Shown: positions 17,450 to 26,614 of the stretch, one piece after another | Layout of the letters: every line of letters starts with the position of its first letter | Position numbering within the stretch: position 1 is the stretch's first letter | Assembly (NCBI GenBank): GCA_016790635.1 | Contig: JAEUOR010000053.1 | Location: forward strand, 62,001 to 126,000 | From: Burkholderiales bacterium | GTDB taxonomy: Bacteria; Pseudomonadota; Gammaproteobacteria; Burkholderiales; JAEUOS01 | Length of the DNA stretch: 64,000 nt | Direction of reading: 5' to 3' | Notes under the pieces: generated by a model | What the model was told of the DNA's origin: nothing | Databases searched by the model: none | What the model saw: the letters and a program-made list of their open reading frames with translations, nothing else | Made by a program: the position numbers and the translations under genes

Positions 17450-18424
17450 GTGATCCCGGAGCCGTTGCCCCTGTCACTGGTGGTTGCCGCGCGCGCGCAG
17501 GTGGCCAGCGGCATCGTCGAATTCGAGTTGCGCCCGGCAGGCGGCGGCGCGCTGCCCGCGTTTGAACCCGGCTCGCACCTGACTGTCGAAACCCCGTCCG
17601 GTGCGCGGCGCAAGTATTCGATCGTCAATCCTCCCGGGGATCGAGGCCGCTACTGCATCGCGGTCAAGCGCGAAGCAGGCGGTCGCGGCGGGTCGCGCAG
17701 CATGCACGACGACCTGCCGTCCGGTGCCACCCTGATGGCGGCGGCGCCCGAGAATGCCTTCGCGCTGGCAGCGGGAGCGCGGCGTCATGTCTTCATCGCC
17801 GGAGGCATCGGCGTCACGCCGATTCTTTCCATGGTGCGCTCGCTCGTTGCCGCCGATGCTGCAGGCGAAGCGACGCCGCCTTTCAAGCTCTACTACCTGA
17901 CGCGCGACGCGGCCGTGACTGCCTATCGCGAGGAGATTGCCGCGCTCGGCGAGCGCGCCGTGATCCACCATGATGGCGGCAACCCGGCGGAAGGCCTGGA
18001 CCTGTGGCCGGTGCTGGAAAAGCCGGTGGCCGGCACGCACGTCTATTGCTGCGGCCCGCGTCCGCTCATGGACGCGGTGCGCGACATGGCCGGACACTGG
18101 AGCAGCGCGGCCATTCACTTCGAGAGTTTCGGCGTCGGCGATTTGTCCCTCTTCGAACCCGACCAGGCCTTCGAGGTGCTGCTATCCAGCTCGCAGGTAC
18201 GTATCGCTGTCGCACCGGGGCAGACCATCCTGGAGGCGCTTGGCACGCACGGCGCGCAGGTCAGGCGCTCCTGCGAGGCCGGATCGTGCGGGTCCTGCCG
18301 CACCACCTACCTGGCGGGCGACGTCGAGCATCGCGACCTGGTGCTGGCCGAGGACGAGAAAGCCACCCAACTGATGCTCTGCGTGTCGCGCGCGCGCGGC
18401 GGCGAACTGGTGCTGGACCTATGA
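17450..18424 (+). CDS. Phthalate dioxygenase reductase-type FMN/[2Fe-2S] oxidoreductase
   Basis: NADH-dependent reductase passing electrons to the ring oxygenase. Domain order is FMN-binding (RKYSIVN at 54-60), NADH-binding (FIAGGIGVTPILSM near 112-125; YCCGPRPLMDAV), then a C-terminal plant-type ferredoxin with cysteines 275, 280, 283 and 311. Counted from GTG 17450 it is 324 aa, the usual size for phthalate dioxygenase reductases. Another GTG at 17414 would add 12 residues and place the start 4 bp after the palindrome; it cannot be excluded. Its stop overlaps the next ATG by 4 bp. Head of the plus arm of the cluster. Confidence 0.88.
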   Translation: MIPEPLPLSLVVAARAQVASGIVEFELRPAGGGALPAFEPGSHLTVETPSGARRKYSIVNPPGDRGRYCIAVKREAGGRGGSRSMHDDLPSGATLMAAAPENAFALAAGARRHVFIAGGIGVTPILSMVRSLVAADAAGEATPPFKLYYLTRDAAVTAYREEIAALGERAVIHHDGGNPAEGLDLWPVLEKPVAGTHVYCCGPRPLMDAVRDMAGHWSSAAIHFESFGVGDLSLFEPDQAFEVLLSSSQVRIAVAPGQTILEALGTHGAQVRRSCEAGSCGSCRTTYLAGDVEHRDLVLAEDEKATQLMLCVSRARGGELVLDL

Positions 18425-19626
18425 GCCGCGCGCCGCTGCGGCTGGGAGTTGCCGGCCTGGGGCGCGCCTTCACGCTTATGCTGCCCACCCTGGCTGCCGA
18501 CGAGCGGGTAACAATCGTCGCGGCGACCGACCCGTTCACGCCGGCCTGCGAGCGCCTTGCGCGCGAGTTCGGTGCGCGCATCCACCCGAACGTCGAGGCA
18601 CTCGCAGCCGACCCTGGCGTGGACGCGATCTACGTCGCGACGCCGCACCAGATGCACGCTGCGCACATCGCGTTGGCGGCAGCCGGCGGCAAGCACGTGT
18701 TGGTGGAAAAGCCGCTCGCGATCAGTCTGTCCGAGTGCGACGCGATCATCGCCGCGACGAGCGCCGCGGGAGTGCACCTGATCGTCGGTCCCAGCCACAG
18801 CTTCGACGCTCCGGTGCTGGCAGCGCGCGCACTGATCGAGTCCGGGGAATTCGGCAGCGTTCGCATGCTCTCCGCGCAGATGCATACCGACTTCCTGTAC
18901 CGTCCGCGCCGCCCGGAAGAACTCGACACCGCCCAGGGGGGCGGTGTGGTGTTCAGCCAGGGTGCGCACCAGATCGACATCGTGCGTCTCCTGGCCGGCG
19001 GACTCGCCACGACGGTGCGGGCACACACCGGCAACTGGGACCCGGCAAGGCCCACCGAAGGCGCTTATGCCGGCTTGATCGGCTTTGCCGGTGGAGCCTT
19101 TGCCTCGGTGCTCTATAGCGGTTACGGGCACTACGACAGCGACGAGGCCATGGGCTGGGTGACCGAACTGGGCGGCAAGAAAAATGCCGACAACTACCAG
19201 AGCGGACGTGCACGATTGGCGGCAGTGACCGATGCGGCCGACGAGATGCGGCGCAAGGCAGCGCGCAACTACGGCGGCGCCGATTACGTGCCGGGCGCCA
19301 AGCCCGCGCATCATGAGCACTTCGGCAGCGTGCTCATCGCCTGCGAGCGCGGCGACCTGCGCCTGACACCGGATGGTGTCGCCATCTATGGCAGCGCCGG
19401 AAGGCGCACGCACTCGCTGCCGCCCCCGATCATCCCGCGCAAGACCGTGATCGACGAACTCACGGCCGCGATTTTCGACGGCGTGCCGCCCTTGCACGAC
19501 GGCGCCTGGTCGCGCGCCACTCTGGAAGTGTGCCTGGCCCTGCTCGAATCGGGGCGCAGCTGCCGCGAGGTCGCGCTGACGCGGCAGGTTGCGCTCGCGC
19601 GCCCGGTCTCAAGTCCCCAGGCATGA
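18421..19626 (+). CDS. Gfo/Idh/MocA-family dehydrogenase (dihydrodihydroxyphthalate dehydrogenase-like)
   Basis: NAD(P)-dependent oxidoreductase of 401 aa. The N-terminal Rossmann motif GVAGLGRAF is at 9-17 and the family's EKPLAIS segment, with the catalytic Lys, lies near residue 97. The C-terminal alpha/beta domain contains GGGVVFSQGAHQIDIVR. Given its operon with an oxygenase and its reductase, it most likely rearomatises the cis-dihydrodiol (Pht4/OphB role). The ATG overlaps the reductase stop (ATGA), and its stop overlaps marR in the same way. Other Gfo/Idh activities on sugars cannot be excluded from sequence alone. Confidence 0.83.
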   Translation: MSRAPLRLGVAGLGRAFTLMLPTLAADERVTIVAATDPFTPACERLAREFGARIHPNVEALAADPGVDAIYVATPHQMHAAHIALAAAGGKHVLVEKPLAISLSECDAIIAATSAAGVHLIVGPSHSFDAPVLAARALIESGEFGSVRMLSAQMHTDFLYRPRRPEELDTAQGGGVVFSQGAHQIDIVRLLAGGLATTVRAHTGNWDPARPTEGAYAGLIGFAGGAFASVLYSGYGHYDSDEAMGWVTELGGKKNADNYQSGRARLAAVTDAADEMRRKAARNYGGADYVPGAKPAHHEHFGSVLIACERGDLRLTPDGVAIYGSAGRRTHSLPPPIIPRKTVIDELTAAIFDGVPPLHDGAWSRATLEVCLALLESGRSCREVALTRQVALARPVSSPQA

Positions 19627-20195
19627 AAGACGAGTCCGACCTCATCCTCAGGCATTGGCGTGAAGCGGTGCCCAACGACCGCCTGGCGCACCTGGTCAAG
19701 GATGCCACGCGCGCGCTGGTGCGTGAGTTGCAGGCGCTCCTGGCCGAGCGCGGCGTCTCGTTCGGGCATTGGACCTTCCTGCGCATCCTCTGGGAAGAGG
19801 ATGGCCTGACCCAGCGCGAGCTGTCCCACCGGGCCGGCGTCATGGAGCCGACCACCCACGCGGCGCTTGCGGCCATGCAGCGCGACGGCCATGTGGAACG
19901 CCGCCTCGATGTGCGCGACCGGCGCAGCTGGCGCATCCACCTGACCGCGGCGGGACGGCGCCTGAAGAGCGAACTCGTGCCTCTGGCGGTCGAAGTCAAT
20001 GACCGCGCCGTGGCAGGCATCCCGGCGCAGGATATCGCCGCCACCCGCCGCGTGCTGCTCGGCATCATCGAGAATCTGGCGGCGGTGCCGCCGCCGCTGG
20101 CGCAGGCATCCAGAACGCGACGCCCGGCTGGCCGCGTACCCGCGGGCGCGAAGCGCGCCGCCACGCGCGGCGCAACCCCGGCCGGCCGCGCGTGA
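19623..20195 (+). CDS. MarR-family transcriptional regulator
   Basis: A 190-aa winged-helix regulator, with LTQRELSHRAGVMEPTTHAALAAMQRDGHVERR forming recognition helix and wing at roughly 62-95, followed by the wing residues DVRDRRSWRIHLT. MarR proteins repress until they bind an aromatic ligand. The last 30 residues are rich in Arg, Ala and Pro and may be a flexible DNA-contacting tail. It is translationally coupled to the dehydrogenase gene, so it is made with the pathway it probably controls through the palindrome at 17389-17410. Confidence 0.9.
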   Translation: MKDESDLILRHWREAVPNDRLAHLVKDATRALVRELQALLAERGVSFGHWTFLRILWEEDGLTQRELSHRAGVMEPTTHAALAAMQRDGHVERRLDVRDRRSWRIHLTAAGRRLKSELVPLAVEVNDRAVAGIPAQDIAATRRVLLGIIENLAAVPPPLAQASRTRRPAGRVPAGAKRAATRGATPAGRA

Positions 20196-20231
20196 TAACT
20201 TTGGCCGCTTCGTCAACGACCGCTTGCAATC

Positions 20232-20543
20232 ATGAGTGAATGGACCGAGGTAGCCAAGACCGCCGACGTGCCCGAGGAAGGCACCTTCCCGGTTCAGTTT
20301 GCGGGACAACCGGTATGCCTCTACAAATTGGGCGGCGAGGTCTATGCCACCCATGACATCTGCACGCACGGCAACGCCAATCTGTCCGAGGGCTTCATCG
20401 TCGATGGTCACATCGAATGCCCTTTCCACCAGGGCATGTTCGACATTCGCACGGGCGTAGCCAGCGCGGCGCCGTGCACCGTCGCCGTCAGGACCTATCC
20501 GGTCAAGGTCGAAGGCGGCGTCGTGTGGTTGAAGCCTGCCTGA
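20232..20543 (+). CDS. Rieske-type [2Fe-2S] ferredoxin
   Basis: A 103-aa soluble ferredoxin of the kind that shuttles electrons to ring-hydroxylating dioxygenases. Cluster ligands are C44-T-H46 and C63-x2-H66 (CPFHQGMFD). It lies 36 bp after marR. Phthalate-type two-component oxygenases normally need no separate ferredoxin because the reductase carries one, so this gene is either an extra carrier for the cluster or serves another oxygenase such as that at 60387. Confidence 0.92.
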   Translation: MSEWTEVAKTADVPEEGTFPVQFAGQPVCLYKLGGEVYATHDICTHGNANLSEGFIVDGHIECPFHQGMFDIRTGVASAAPCTVAVRTYPVKVEGGVVWLKPA

Positions 20544-20603
20544 GCACCGGGTGCGCGCGCACGCCGCAAGACAAGACCTGCGTTCGACTGACGGAGAAAG
20601 CGC

Positions 20604-21371
20604 ATGAAAAGCGAACTCGGCTATTCCACCAGCGACCGCATCTTCGTGCGCGGGCGCGACCTGTGCGGCGAGCTTCTTGGTCATGTCGATCTCGGCGCGA
20701 TGGCTTACTTCGAGATCACCGGACGCATGCCGACTGCTAATGAGGCGCGGCTCTTCAACGCCCTGGCAATCACGCTGGTCGAACATGGCATCACCCCTTC
20801 TTCGATTGCGGCGCGCATGACCTACGCCGGTGCGCCGGAGGCGCTGCAAGGCGCTGTCGCAGCAGGATTGAACGGGCTGGGCACGGTCTTCGCGGGCACC
20901 TCCGAAGGCGCCGCGCGGCTCCTCAAGGCGGCGCTGGCCGACCCCGCCGACACGCGGTCAGCCGATGCCCGCGCCGAGGAGATCGTCCTGCGCGAGGAAG
21001 CGGCCGGCCGCACCATCCCGGGCATGGGCCATCCGATCCACCGCCCTGTCGACCCGCGCACCGTGCGCCTGTTTGAAATCGCGCGCGAGACCGGGTTTCA
21101 CGGTCGCTACGTCGACCTCATGCTGGCGATCCAGCGCGCGTTTTCCCGGCGCAAGGGGCGCGAGATCACGCTCAACGCCACCGGCGCGATGGGTGCGCTG
21201 TGCTGCGAACTGGGCCTGCCGGTCGAGGCCTGCCGCGGCATTGCGGTCTTTGCGCGCGCCATCGGCCTGGTCGGCCACATCCTCGAGGAAATCCGTTCGC
21301 CGATGGCGATCAAGCTCTGGCAGGAAACCGAGACCCGGGTCGCCGTGCGCCCGGCCGCGCTTGGCGGCTGA
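20604..21371 (+). CDS. Citryl-CoA lyase / citrate synthase-like protein
   Basis: A 255-aa protein resembling only the C-terminal, catalytic part of citrate synthases and the citryl-CoA lyase portion of ATP-citrate lyase. The motif PGMGHPIHRPVDPR (139-152) contains the histidines H143 and H146 expected for CoA-thioester aldol chemistry. At 255 aa it is far shorter than citrate synthase (about 430). It probably cleaves or forms a citryl-CoA-like C-C bond; a role in the aromatic pathway, for instance on a ring-cleavage product, is inference from position alone. GGAG precedes the ATG. Confidence 0.75.
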   Translation: MKSELGYSTSDRIFVRGRDLCGELLGHVDLGAMAYFEITGRMPTANEARLFNALAITLVEHGITPSSIAARMTYAGAPEALQGAVAAGLNGLGTVFAGTSEGAARLLKAALADPADTRSADARAEEIVLREEAAGRTIPGMGHPIHRPVDPRTVRLFEIARETGFHGRYVDLMLAIQRAFSRRKGREITLNATGAMGALCCELGLPVEACRGIAVFARAIGLVGHILEEIRSPMAIKLWQETETRVAVRPAALGG

Positions 21372-21411
21372 GGGCCGGCCCGGCGTAACATTGCGCCGGA
21401 AGGGGACCACG

Positions 21412-22203
21412 ATGCGAATCGTTGCGCGCTGGCGAAGCGGCGTACTTGCCGCACTGATCATGGCGGCCGGCACTGCGTTGGCCCAGGCGCCGGCGCCCGA
21501 TGCCTCGTCGGCGCCCCCTGCTCCCGCGCCGACGTCCCCAGGCCCGACCGCGACACCGGCCGCTCCTCCCGCAGCGGCGGTCGAGGCCGGCTCGATCGAG
21601 CGTGTGGCCGGTTCGGTACTGATCAGCGTCGGCGGGGTCAGCCGCGCGGCGCGCCAGGGCGAGCGCCTGAACGTCGGCGAACTCCTGATCACCGAGGCCG
21701 GGGCGGAGGCGCTTTTGCGCCTGAGGGATCAATCGACCCTGGCGCTACGGCCGGCTTCGCGCGTGCTGGTATCGGATCTGCGGCTGCAAGATCCGGGCGG
21801 CGACGCGCTCGCCACCAACTTGCTGCGCGGCTCGCTGCGCTACGTGAGCGGCCTGATTGCGCGGGCGCGGCCGCAAGGCGTGGTATTCCGCACGCCCACG
21901 GCCACGGTGGGAATTCGCGGGACCGACTTTGAAATCGCGATCGTCCCTGACGGAGAACGCGACCGTGCCGGGGTTTACAACTTCGTTCACGATGGCCAGA
22001 CCAACGTCAGTCTGCCCAGCGGCGAGGCCTTGGACGTGGCCCGTGACCAGACCGGCTTCGCGCCGGACAATCCGCAACCGGGAGAACCGGCGCTGCAACT
22101 GCTGAGGGAGCGTCCTGCTTTCCTGCGCGGCGGCGGTTTCGACGCGATGATGCAGCAGGTGGGTCGGCCGCCCCCGCCGATCTTCATGCCGCGCATGCGC
22201 TGA
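21412..22203 (+). CDS. Exported FecR-domain protein
   Basis: A 263-aa secreted protein. A signal peptide (about 1-25, ending ALAQA) is followed by an Ala/Pro-rich linker (26-58) and a FecR domain (about 62-175) with GSVLISVGG, GELLITEAGAEALLRL and the conserved PTATVGIRGTDFEI. The C-terminal tail is Pro-rich. FecR domains bind or sense at the periplasmic face; those not paired with a FecI sigma factor often occur with beta-barrel or PEP-CTERM proteins. No sigma factor gene is adjacent. An autotransporter-type barrel gene is convergent downstream. Confidence 0.85.
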   Translation: MRIVARWRSGVLAALIMAAGTALAQAPAPDASSAPPAPAPTSPGPTATPAAPPAAAVEAGSIERVAGSVLISVGGVSRAARQGERLNVGELLITEAGAEALLRLRDQSTLALRPASRVLVSDLRLQDPGGDALATNLLRGSLRYVSGLIARARPQGVVFRTPTATVGIRGTDFEIAIVPDGERDRAGVYNFVHDGQTNVSLPSGEALDVARDQTGFAPDNPQPGEPALQLLRERPAFLRGGGFDAMMQQVGRPPPPIFMPRMR

Positions 22204-22211
22204 GGCAAGAC

Positions 22212-22240
22212 AAAAAAAAGGCCGGGGTCGCTCCCCGGCC
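22212..22240 (-). terminator. Rho-independent terminator for the barrel gene
   Basis: Hairpin GGCCGGGG / CCCCGGCC with a 5-nt loop. Read on the minus strand it is followed by eight T residues, right after the stop of the barrel gene at 22258. It could also slow readthrough from the fecR-domain gene, but lacks a U-tract on the plus strand. Confidence 0.88.
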
Positions 22241-22257
22241 CTGGCGCTTGCGCGTCT

Positions 22258-23319
22258 TCAGAAGCGCAAGGCGATATTGGCCATGAAGACGTCGTTTTTG
22301 ACCTGCGAGCGCGCGGTTTCGGTGGTGTAGAGGATGCCACCGGAGACCATGCCGCGCGAATACACGTTCACGCCCAGCGCGACCAGGAAGCTGTCCTTGT
22401 CGTTGGCCGGATTCTGCCCTGCCAGCGCGGCCTGGTTGGGGCTTTGCAGGTCGCGGATGTAGGTAAGCCCGGCGAAGGGGACGAAGATGCCCGCGTTGTA
22501 GGCCGCCTGCACGCCCAGACGCATCTGGGAAACGCGAATGTTGCTGGCCGGCACGAAAGTGCGGTCGGTCATGGTGAAGGACGCGATCTTGTCTTCGGAC
22601 TGCAGGTAATTGGCCTTGCCCGTCAGGTTCCAGCTGCCGGTGCGCGCGGCGTAGCTGACCCCGGCCGAAAAATAGGTGCGGTCGGACTTGGTATTGCCCT
22701 CGCCGGGGGCGTTGTAGTCGGTCACCTTGATCTTGCTATCGCCCAGGCCGACGCTGGCGTCAAGCAGCCAGTTGCGCGACAGCGGCACCGAGATGTAGGG
22801 CGCGATCGAGTAGCCGTTGGAAGAAAGCGGGCTGTTGATGTTGGCCTGGAAAACGGTGCGCGTGCGATCCATGGTCGCTGCCACGCCCAGCACCACATTG
22901 TTGGCAAACGTGTAGTCGACGCCACCCAAGGTGAGGGTCGAGCGGCCCTCGGAGCGGGCGGGCTGGAACGAGTAGGCAAGATGGTTTTCGCCCAGCGCAC
23001 CCCATATGCTCCAGCGACTGGCGCCGGTGGCGGCGGCCAGTCCGGTTTGCGGTTCGTTGTCACCCAAAGCATAGCGCTGGCCAAGCGCGGCGGCGAACGG
23101 TGAACGCGCTGCGCCGCCGCCCACCTGCCCGATCAAGGACAGGGAGTTGAGTCCGGGGGTCGAGATCGTGTTGCGCGCGGTGCCCTTGCTGTTGTCGCCA
23201 ACCGCGCACAGGTATTGGGAGGAGTACTGCGCAATGCAGCCATTGGCCAGCGCCGCGGACGGCAGCAGGCAGGGCGTGGCGGCGACGGCGCAGGCGGTCG
23301 CGATTCTGGATAGGCGCAT
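22258..23319 (-). CDS. Autotransporter-type outer-membrane beta-barrel protein
   Basis: A 353-aa protein with signal peptide (MRLSRIATACAVAATPCLLPSAALA, about 1-25) and alternating hydrophobic/polar strands filling most of the remainder, ending in ANIALRF with the terminal Phe used for Bam-dependent insertion. The short mature N-terminal part has a Cys pair (CIAQYSSQYLC) that may form a disulfide. There is no room for a passenger domain, so it resembles an isolated autotransporter barrel or a small porin. The ATG at 23319 has GAGGAGG upstream; a longer reading frame before it lacks export character and is not used. Confidence 0.85.
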   Translation of the reverse strand: MRLSRIATACAVAATPCLLPSAALANGCIAQYSSQYLCAVGDNSKGTARNTISTPGLNSLSLIGQVGGGAARSPFAAALGQRYALGDNEPQTGLAAATGASRWSIWGALGENHLAYSFQPARSEGRSTLTLGGVDYTFANNVVLGVAATMDRTRTVFQANINSPLSSNGYSIAPYISVPLSRNWLLDASVGLGDSKIKVTDYNAPGEGNTKSDRTYFSAGVSYAARTGSWNLTGKANYLQSEDKIASFTMTDRTFVPASNIRVSQMRLGVQAAYNAGIFVPFAGLTYIRDLQSPNQAALAGQNPANDKDSFLVALGVNVYSRGMVSGGILYTTETARSQVKNDVFMANIALRF

Positions 23320-23542
23320 GGCTGTTCCTCCTCGTTGGTTTGCGTAGGCGCAAAGCGGCCGCCCGTCATCCCCGGGGCGGCCATCGAATTTTTTCTCGAG
23401 GACATAAATCCTACTCTCGCGCAGGGTCTCTCGCAACCGGCCGCCACCGCGCTCGCGAACAAAAAACCTGCCGCGTCTGCGACAAGCACCTGCGCGCGAT
23501 CGAAGGCGGCGTAGTGATCAGCGCCCGAGCCGCGCCAGACCC

Positions 23543-23944
23543 TTAGAGAACGATGCGTCCCGCCAGGGCCTGCAACTCCTCCATCGGCGGGTTCTTGCGC
23601 GGCCAGCCCAGCGTCACGCCATCGTCCGCGTGGCGCGGCAGCACGTGCAGGTGCAGGTGCGGCACGGTCTGCCACCCGGCGGCGCGGTTGGCCTGCAGCA
23701 CGGTGATGCCGGCGGGGGCGAAGGCCTTCTCGACGGCGCGCGCGATGCGACGGGCCACGCCCATCAATGCCGCGGCGGTCGCCTCGTCGGCGTCCATCAG
23801 TGTCTCGTAGGGATGGATGCTGGCGACGATCACGTGTCCCGGATTGATCTGCCCGGCGTCCATGAAGGCGAAGACCAGGTCGTCGGCATAGACCCTGGCG
23901 CACGGCAATTCGCCCCGGTAGAGTCGCTCGAAGATCGTCGGCAT
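23543..23944 (-). CDS. HIT-family nucleotide hydrolase/transferase
   Basis: A 133-aa histidine-triad protein; the triad H96-L-H98-L-H100 is followed by VLPRH, as in Hint/HinT and FHIT relatives acting on nucleotide phosphoramidates or dinucleotides. The N-terminal FERLYRGELPCARVYADD segment is typical of bacterial HIT proteins. It is separated by 60 bp from the divergent regulator gene at 24005. Substrate unknown. Confidence 0.9.
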   Translation of the reverse strand: MPTIFERLYRGELPCARVYADDLVFAFMDAGQINPGHVIVASIHPYETLMDADEATAAALMGVARRIARAVEKAFAPAGITVLQANRAAGWQTVPHLHLHVLPRHADDGVTLGWPRKNPPMEELQALAGRIVL

Positions 23945-24004
23945 GATGCTCCTGTGATTGAATCGCAGTCCCAGTCCGGTATTGGATCACGATAAGGGGC
24001 GACC

Positions 24005-24760
24005 ATGGCGATCACCAACGCGTTGATTGACGTGCTCAAGCGCGAACTCAAGGCGCGCTCCATCACCTATGCCCAGGTCGCCCGGCGCCTGCAACTCTCC
24101 GAGGCCAGCGTCAAGCGCATGTTCTCGACGCGCGATTTCATGCTTTCGCGCTTAGACGAGATTTGCGATCTGGCCGGCATCGACCTCTCGGACCTGGCGC
24201 GTGGCGTGGCCGCGCGTGAGACGCTCCTCACCCGCCTGAGCCTGGCGCAGGAAAAGGAACTGGTCTCCGACATCCGCCTGCTGGCGGTTGCCGTGTCTTG
24301 CATTCATCACCTGAGCTTCGAGCAGATCCTTCACTACTACGCCTTCACCGAGGCGGAACTGACCGGGCTCCTGGCGCGGTTGGACCGCCTGAAGCTCATC
24401 GAGCTGCAGGCCAACAACCGTATCCGCCCGCTGGTGGCGCGGGCCTTCACCTGGCTGCCGCAGGGGCCGATCCAGAGCTTCTTTTACGCGCAGGCGCAGG
24501 CCGATTTCTTTCGCAGCCGCTTTGACGCCCCCGGCGAGGCCCTGGTCTTCGCCAGCGGCAGGCTTTCGGCCGCGGCTGCCGCCCGGCTCGCCGAGCGCAT
24601 GACGCGCGTGGTGCAGGAATTCCGCGAGACGCACATTGAAGAGCTTTACCTGCCGCTGGAAGAACGCCCGCCGATGAGCATCCTGGTGGCCATGCGCGCC
24701 TGGGACTTCGGACTGCTGCGCGCGCTGGAGCGCAAGTCGACTGAAAATAGCAAGCGCTAA
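24005..24760 (+). CDS. XRE-type helix-turn-helix transcriptional regulator
   Basis: A 251-aa protein with an N-terminal HTH (about 12-62): ITYAQVARRLQLSEASVKRMF contains the turn and recognition helix, followed by LDEICDLAGIDLSDLAR. The C-terminal 170 residues are helical with a second possible winged-helix region (FTEAELTGLLARLDRLKLIELQANNRIRP) and no recognised ligand domain. It is divergent from the HIT gene and could regulate it or itself. A 261-bp spacer with the atp promoter follows. Confidence 0.82.
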   Translation: MAITNALIDVLKRELKARSITYAQVARRLQLSEASVKRMFSTRDFMLSRLDEICDLAGIDLSDLARGVAARETLLTRLSLAQEKELVSDIRLLAVAVSCIHHLSFEQILHYYAFTEAELTGLLARLDRLKLIELQANNRIRPLVARAFTWLPQGPIQSFFYAQAQADFFRSRFDAPGEALVFASGRLSAAAAARLAERMTRVVQEFRETHIEELYLPLEERPPMSILVAMRAWDFGLLRALERKSTENSKR

Positions 24761-24903
24761 CTCGTTGTCAAGTCGTTGCCGGACAAAGCTTTTTTGACGC
24801 GGCCAACTTCCTGCGATGGCGCGCCGCGTCGCGGGGATTCCCCGGGCGCAACCGGCGTGCGACCTGCGGGAGCCCCGACAAGTCGGTATCAGCAGGGTGC
24901 GCG

Positions 24904-24932
24904 TTGATCGGCGCGAAAAAACCCCCTATAAT
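24904..24932 (+). promoter_or_regulatory. Sigma-70 promoter of the ATP synthase operon
   Basis: -35 TTGATC (24904-24909), a 17-bp spacer and a perfect -10 TATAAT (24927-24932), about 90 bp before atpI. The spacing is optimal. No other good promoter is seen before atpB, so the whole nine-gene operon is probably read from here. Confidence 0.85.
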
Positions 24933-25021
24933 CCCGAGGCTTTGCTTCTGGGCCTGCGGCGAGTTTTCGAAATCGCGGTCCAGCGGCGCGGACCAAGAAG
25001 CCGCAGCCAGCGGGCTCTGAT

Positions 25022-25378
25022 GTGACCTGGACGCCATTTATCGTTGTCGCCTTGCAAATTGCGGCGGGCGCAGCGTGCGCCGGGTTGTGGGCAGCGCTCG
25101 CGGGCGGTAAAGCAGCGTACTCGGCGCTTCTTGGAGCGGCTGTCTGCGTGGTTCCGGGGGCTTTGTTCGCTTTGCGCCTGGCGCGGGCCAAGGCACAACA
25201 GGACGGTTATGTGTTCGCCTTTTTCGCAGGCGAAGGCATAAAGGTCTTGCTGACCATCGCGATGTTCGCGGCAGTGGCGGTCTTCCATCCGGATGCGGAC
25301 TGGCTGGCCCTCCTGACCACCTTCATCGCGGTGCTGCAGGTCTACGTTTTCGGTTTTCTGCTCGCGCGGCGCACCTAG
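25022..25378 (+). CDS. atpI: ATP synthase protein I
   Basis: A 118-aa membrane protein with four predicted helices, first gene of the atp operon. AtpI assists c-ring assembly and possibly Mg2+ handling and is the least conserved member of the operon. Assignment comes from size, hydrophobicity pattern ([31 protein letters not shown]) and position 55 bp before atpB. The GTG start at 25022 is the only suitable one, since the nearby ATG at 25019 runs straight into a stop. Confidence 0.88.
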   Translation: MTWTPFIVVALQIAAGAACAGLWAALAGGKAAYSALLGAAVCVVPGALFALRLARAKAQQDGYVFAFFAGEGIKVLLTIAMFAAVAVFHPDADWLALLTTFIAVLQVYVFGFLLARRT

Positions 25379-25433
25379 TAGAAAGAAGCAACCAGGTGCG
25401 ATCGCGCGTGCGGTCGTCAATCGCGGAACTCCC

Positions 25434-26264
25434 ATGGCAGCCGGCGCACAAGCCCCCACGTCTTCCGAGTACATCGTCCACCACCTGCAGCACCTGCAGA
25501 GTGCCAAGCAGGGCTTCATTGTCGACATGAGCGTCGTCAACTGGGACACCCTGTTCTGGTCGGTGGCAATGGGCATCCTGACCCTGGTCCTGCTGATCAA
25601 GGCAGCATCTCGCGCCACCGCCGGCGTGCCGGGGCGCTTCCAGGCCGCCATCGAGATGCTGGTGGAACTGGTCGAGTCGCAATCCAAGGGCATCATTCCG
25701 CACGGCGACCGCAGCTTCATCGCGCCATTGGCGCTGACCGTGTTCGTGTGGGTGTTCTTCATGAATGCGCTGGATTTCCTGCCGGTCGACCTGCCCCACT
25801 TCATCTTCGTCTGGACCGGGCTCGATTCGATCATCCATTACCACCGCATCGTTCCCACCGCGGACTTGAACGGCACCATCGGCATGTCGCTGGGCGTGCT
25901 GGTGCTCATGATCTACTACAACCTCAAGATCAAGGGCGCGGGCGGCTTCGTGCATGAGCTTTTCTGTGCGCCTTTCGGCGCGCATCCGGCGCTGTGGATC
26001 TTCAATTTCGCCTTGAACCTGATCGAATTCGCCGCCAAGACCGTGTCGCTGGGCATGCGTCTTTTCGGCAACATGTTCGCCGGCGAACTCATTTTTCTGC
26101 TGATCGCCCTCCTGGGCGCGACCGGGGTGTGGTGGCTTTTCGGCATGCATCTGGTGGCCGGTGCCATCTGGGCCATCTTCCACATCCTGATCGTCGTGCT
26201 GCAGGCGTTCATCTTCATGATGCTGACCCTGGTCTATCTCGGCCAGGCGCATGAGGGTCACTAG
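25434..26264 (+). CDS. atpB: ATP synthase Fo subunit a
   Basis: Stator proton channel, 276 aa with five to six membrane helices. The helix containing the essential arginine reads [19 protein letters not shown] (near residue 207). The N-terminal periplasmic part ([14 protein letters not shown]) is as in other betaproteobacteria. Proton half-channels are formed together with the atpE ring. ATG start is 55 bp after atpI. Confidence 0.97.
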   Translation: MAAGAQAPTSSEYIVHHLQHLQSAKQGFIVDMSVVNWDTLFWSVAMGILTLVLLIKAASRATAGVPGRFQAAIEMLVELVESQSKGIIPHGDRSFIAPLALTVFVWVFFMNALDFLPVDLPHFIFVWTGLDSIIHYHRIVPTADLNGTIGMSLGVLVLMIYYNLKIKGAGGFVHELFCAPFGAHPALWIFNFALNLIEFAAKTVSLGMRLFGNMFAGELIFLLIALLGATGVWWLFGMHLVAGAIWAIFHILIVVLQAFIFMMLTLVYLGQAHEGH

Positions 26265-26579
<315 letters not shown>

Positions 26580-26614
26580 TCGGACTCCCTGATTCCACCC
26601 TAGGGGGTTTCTAG

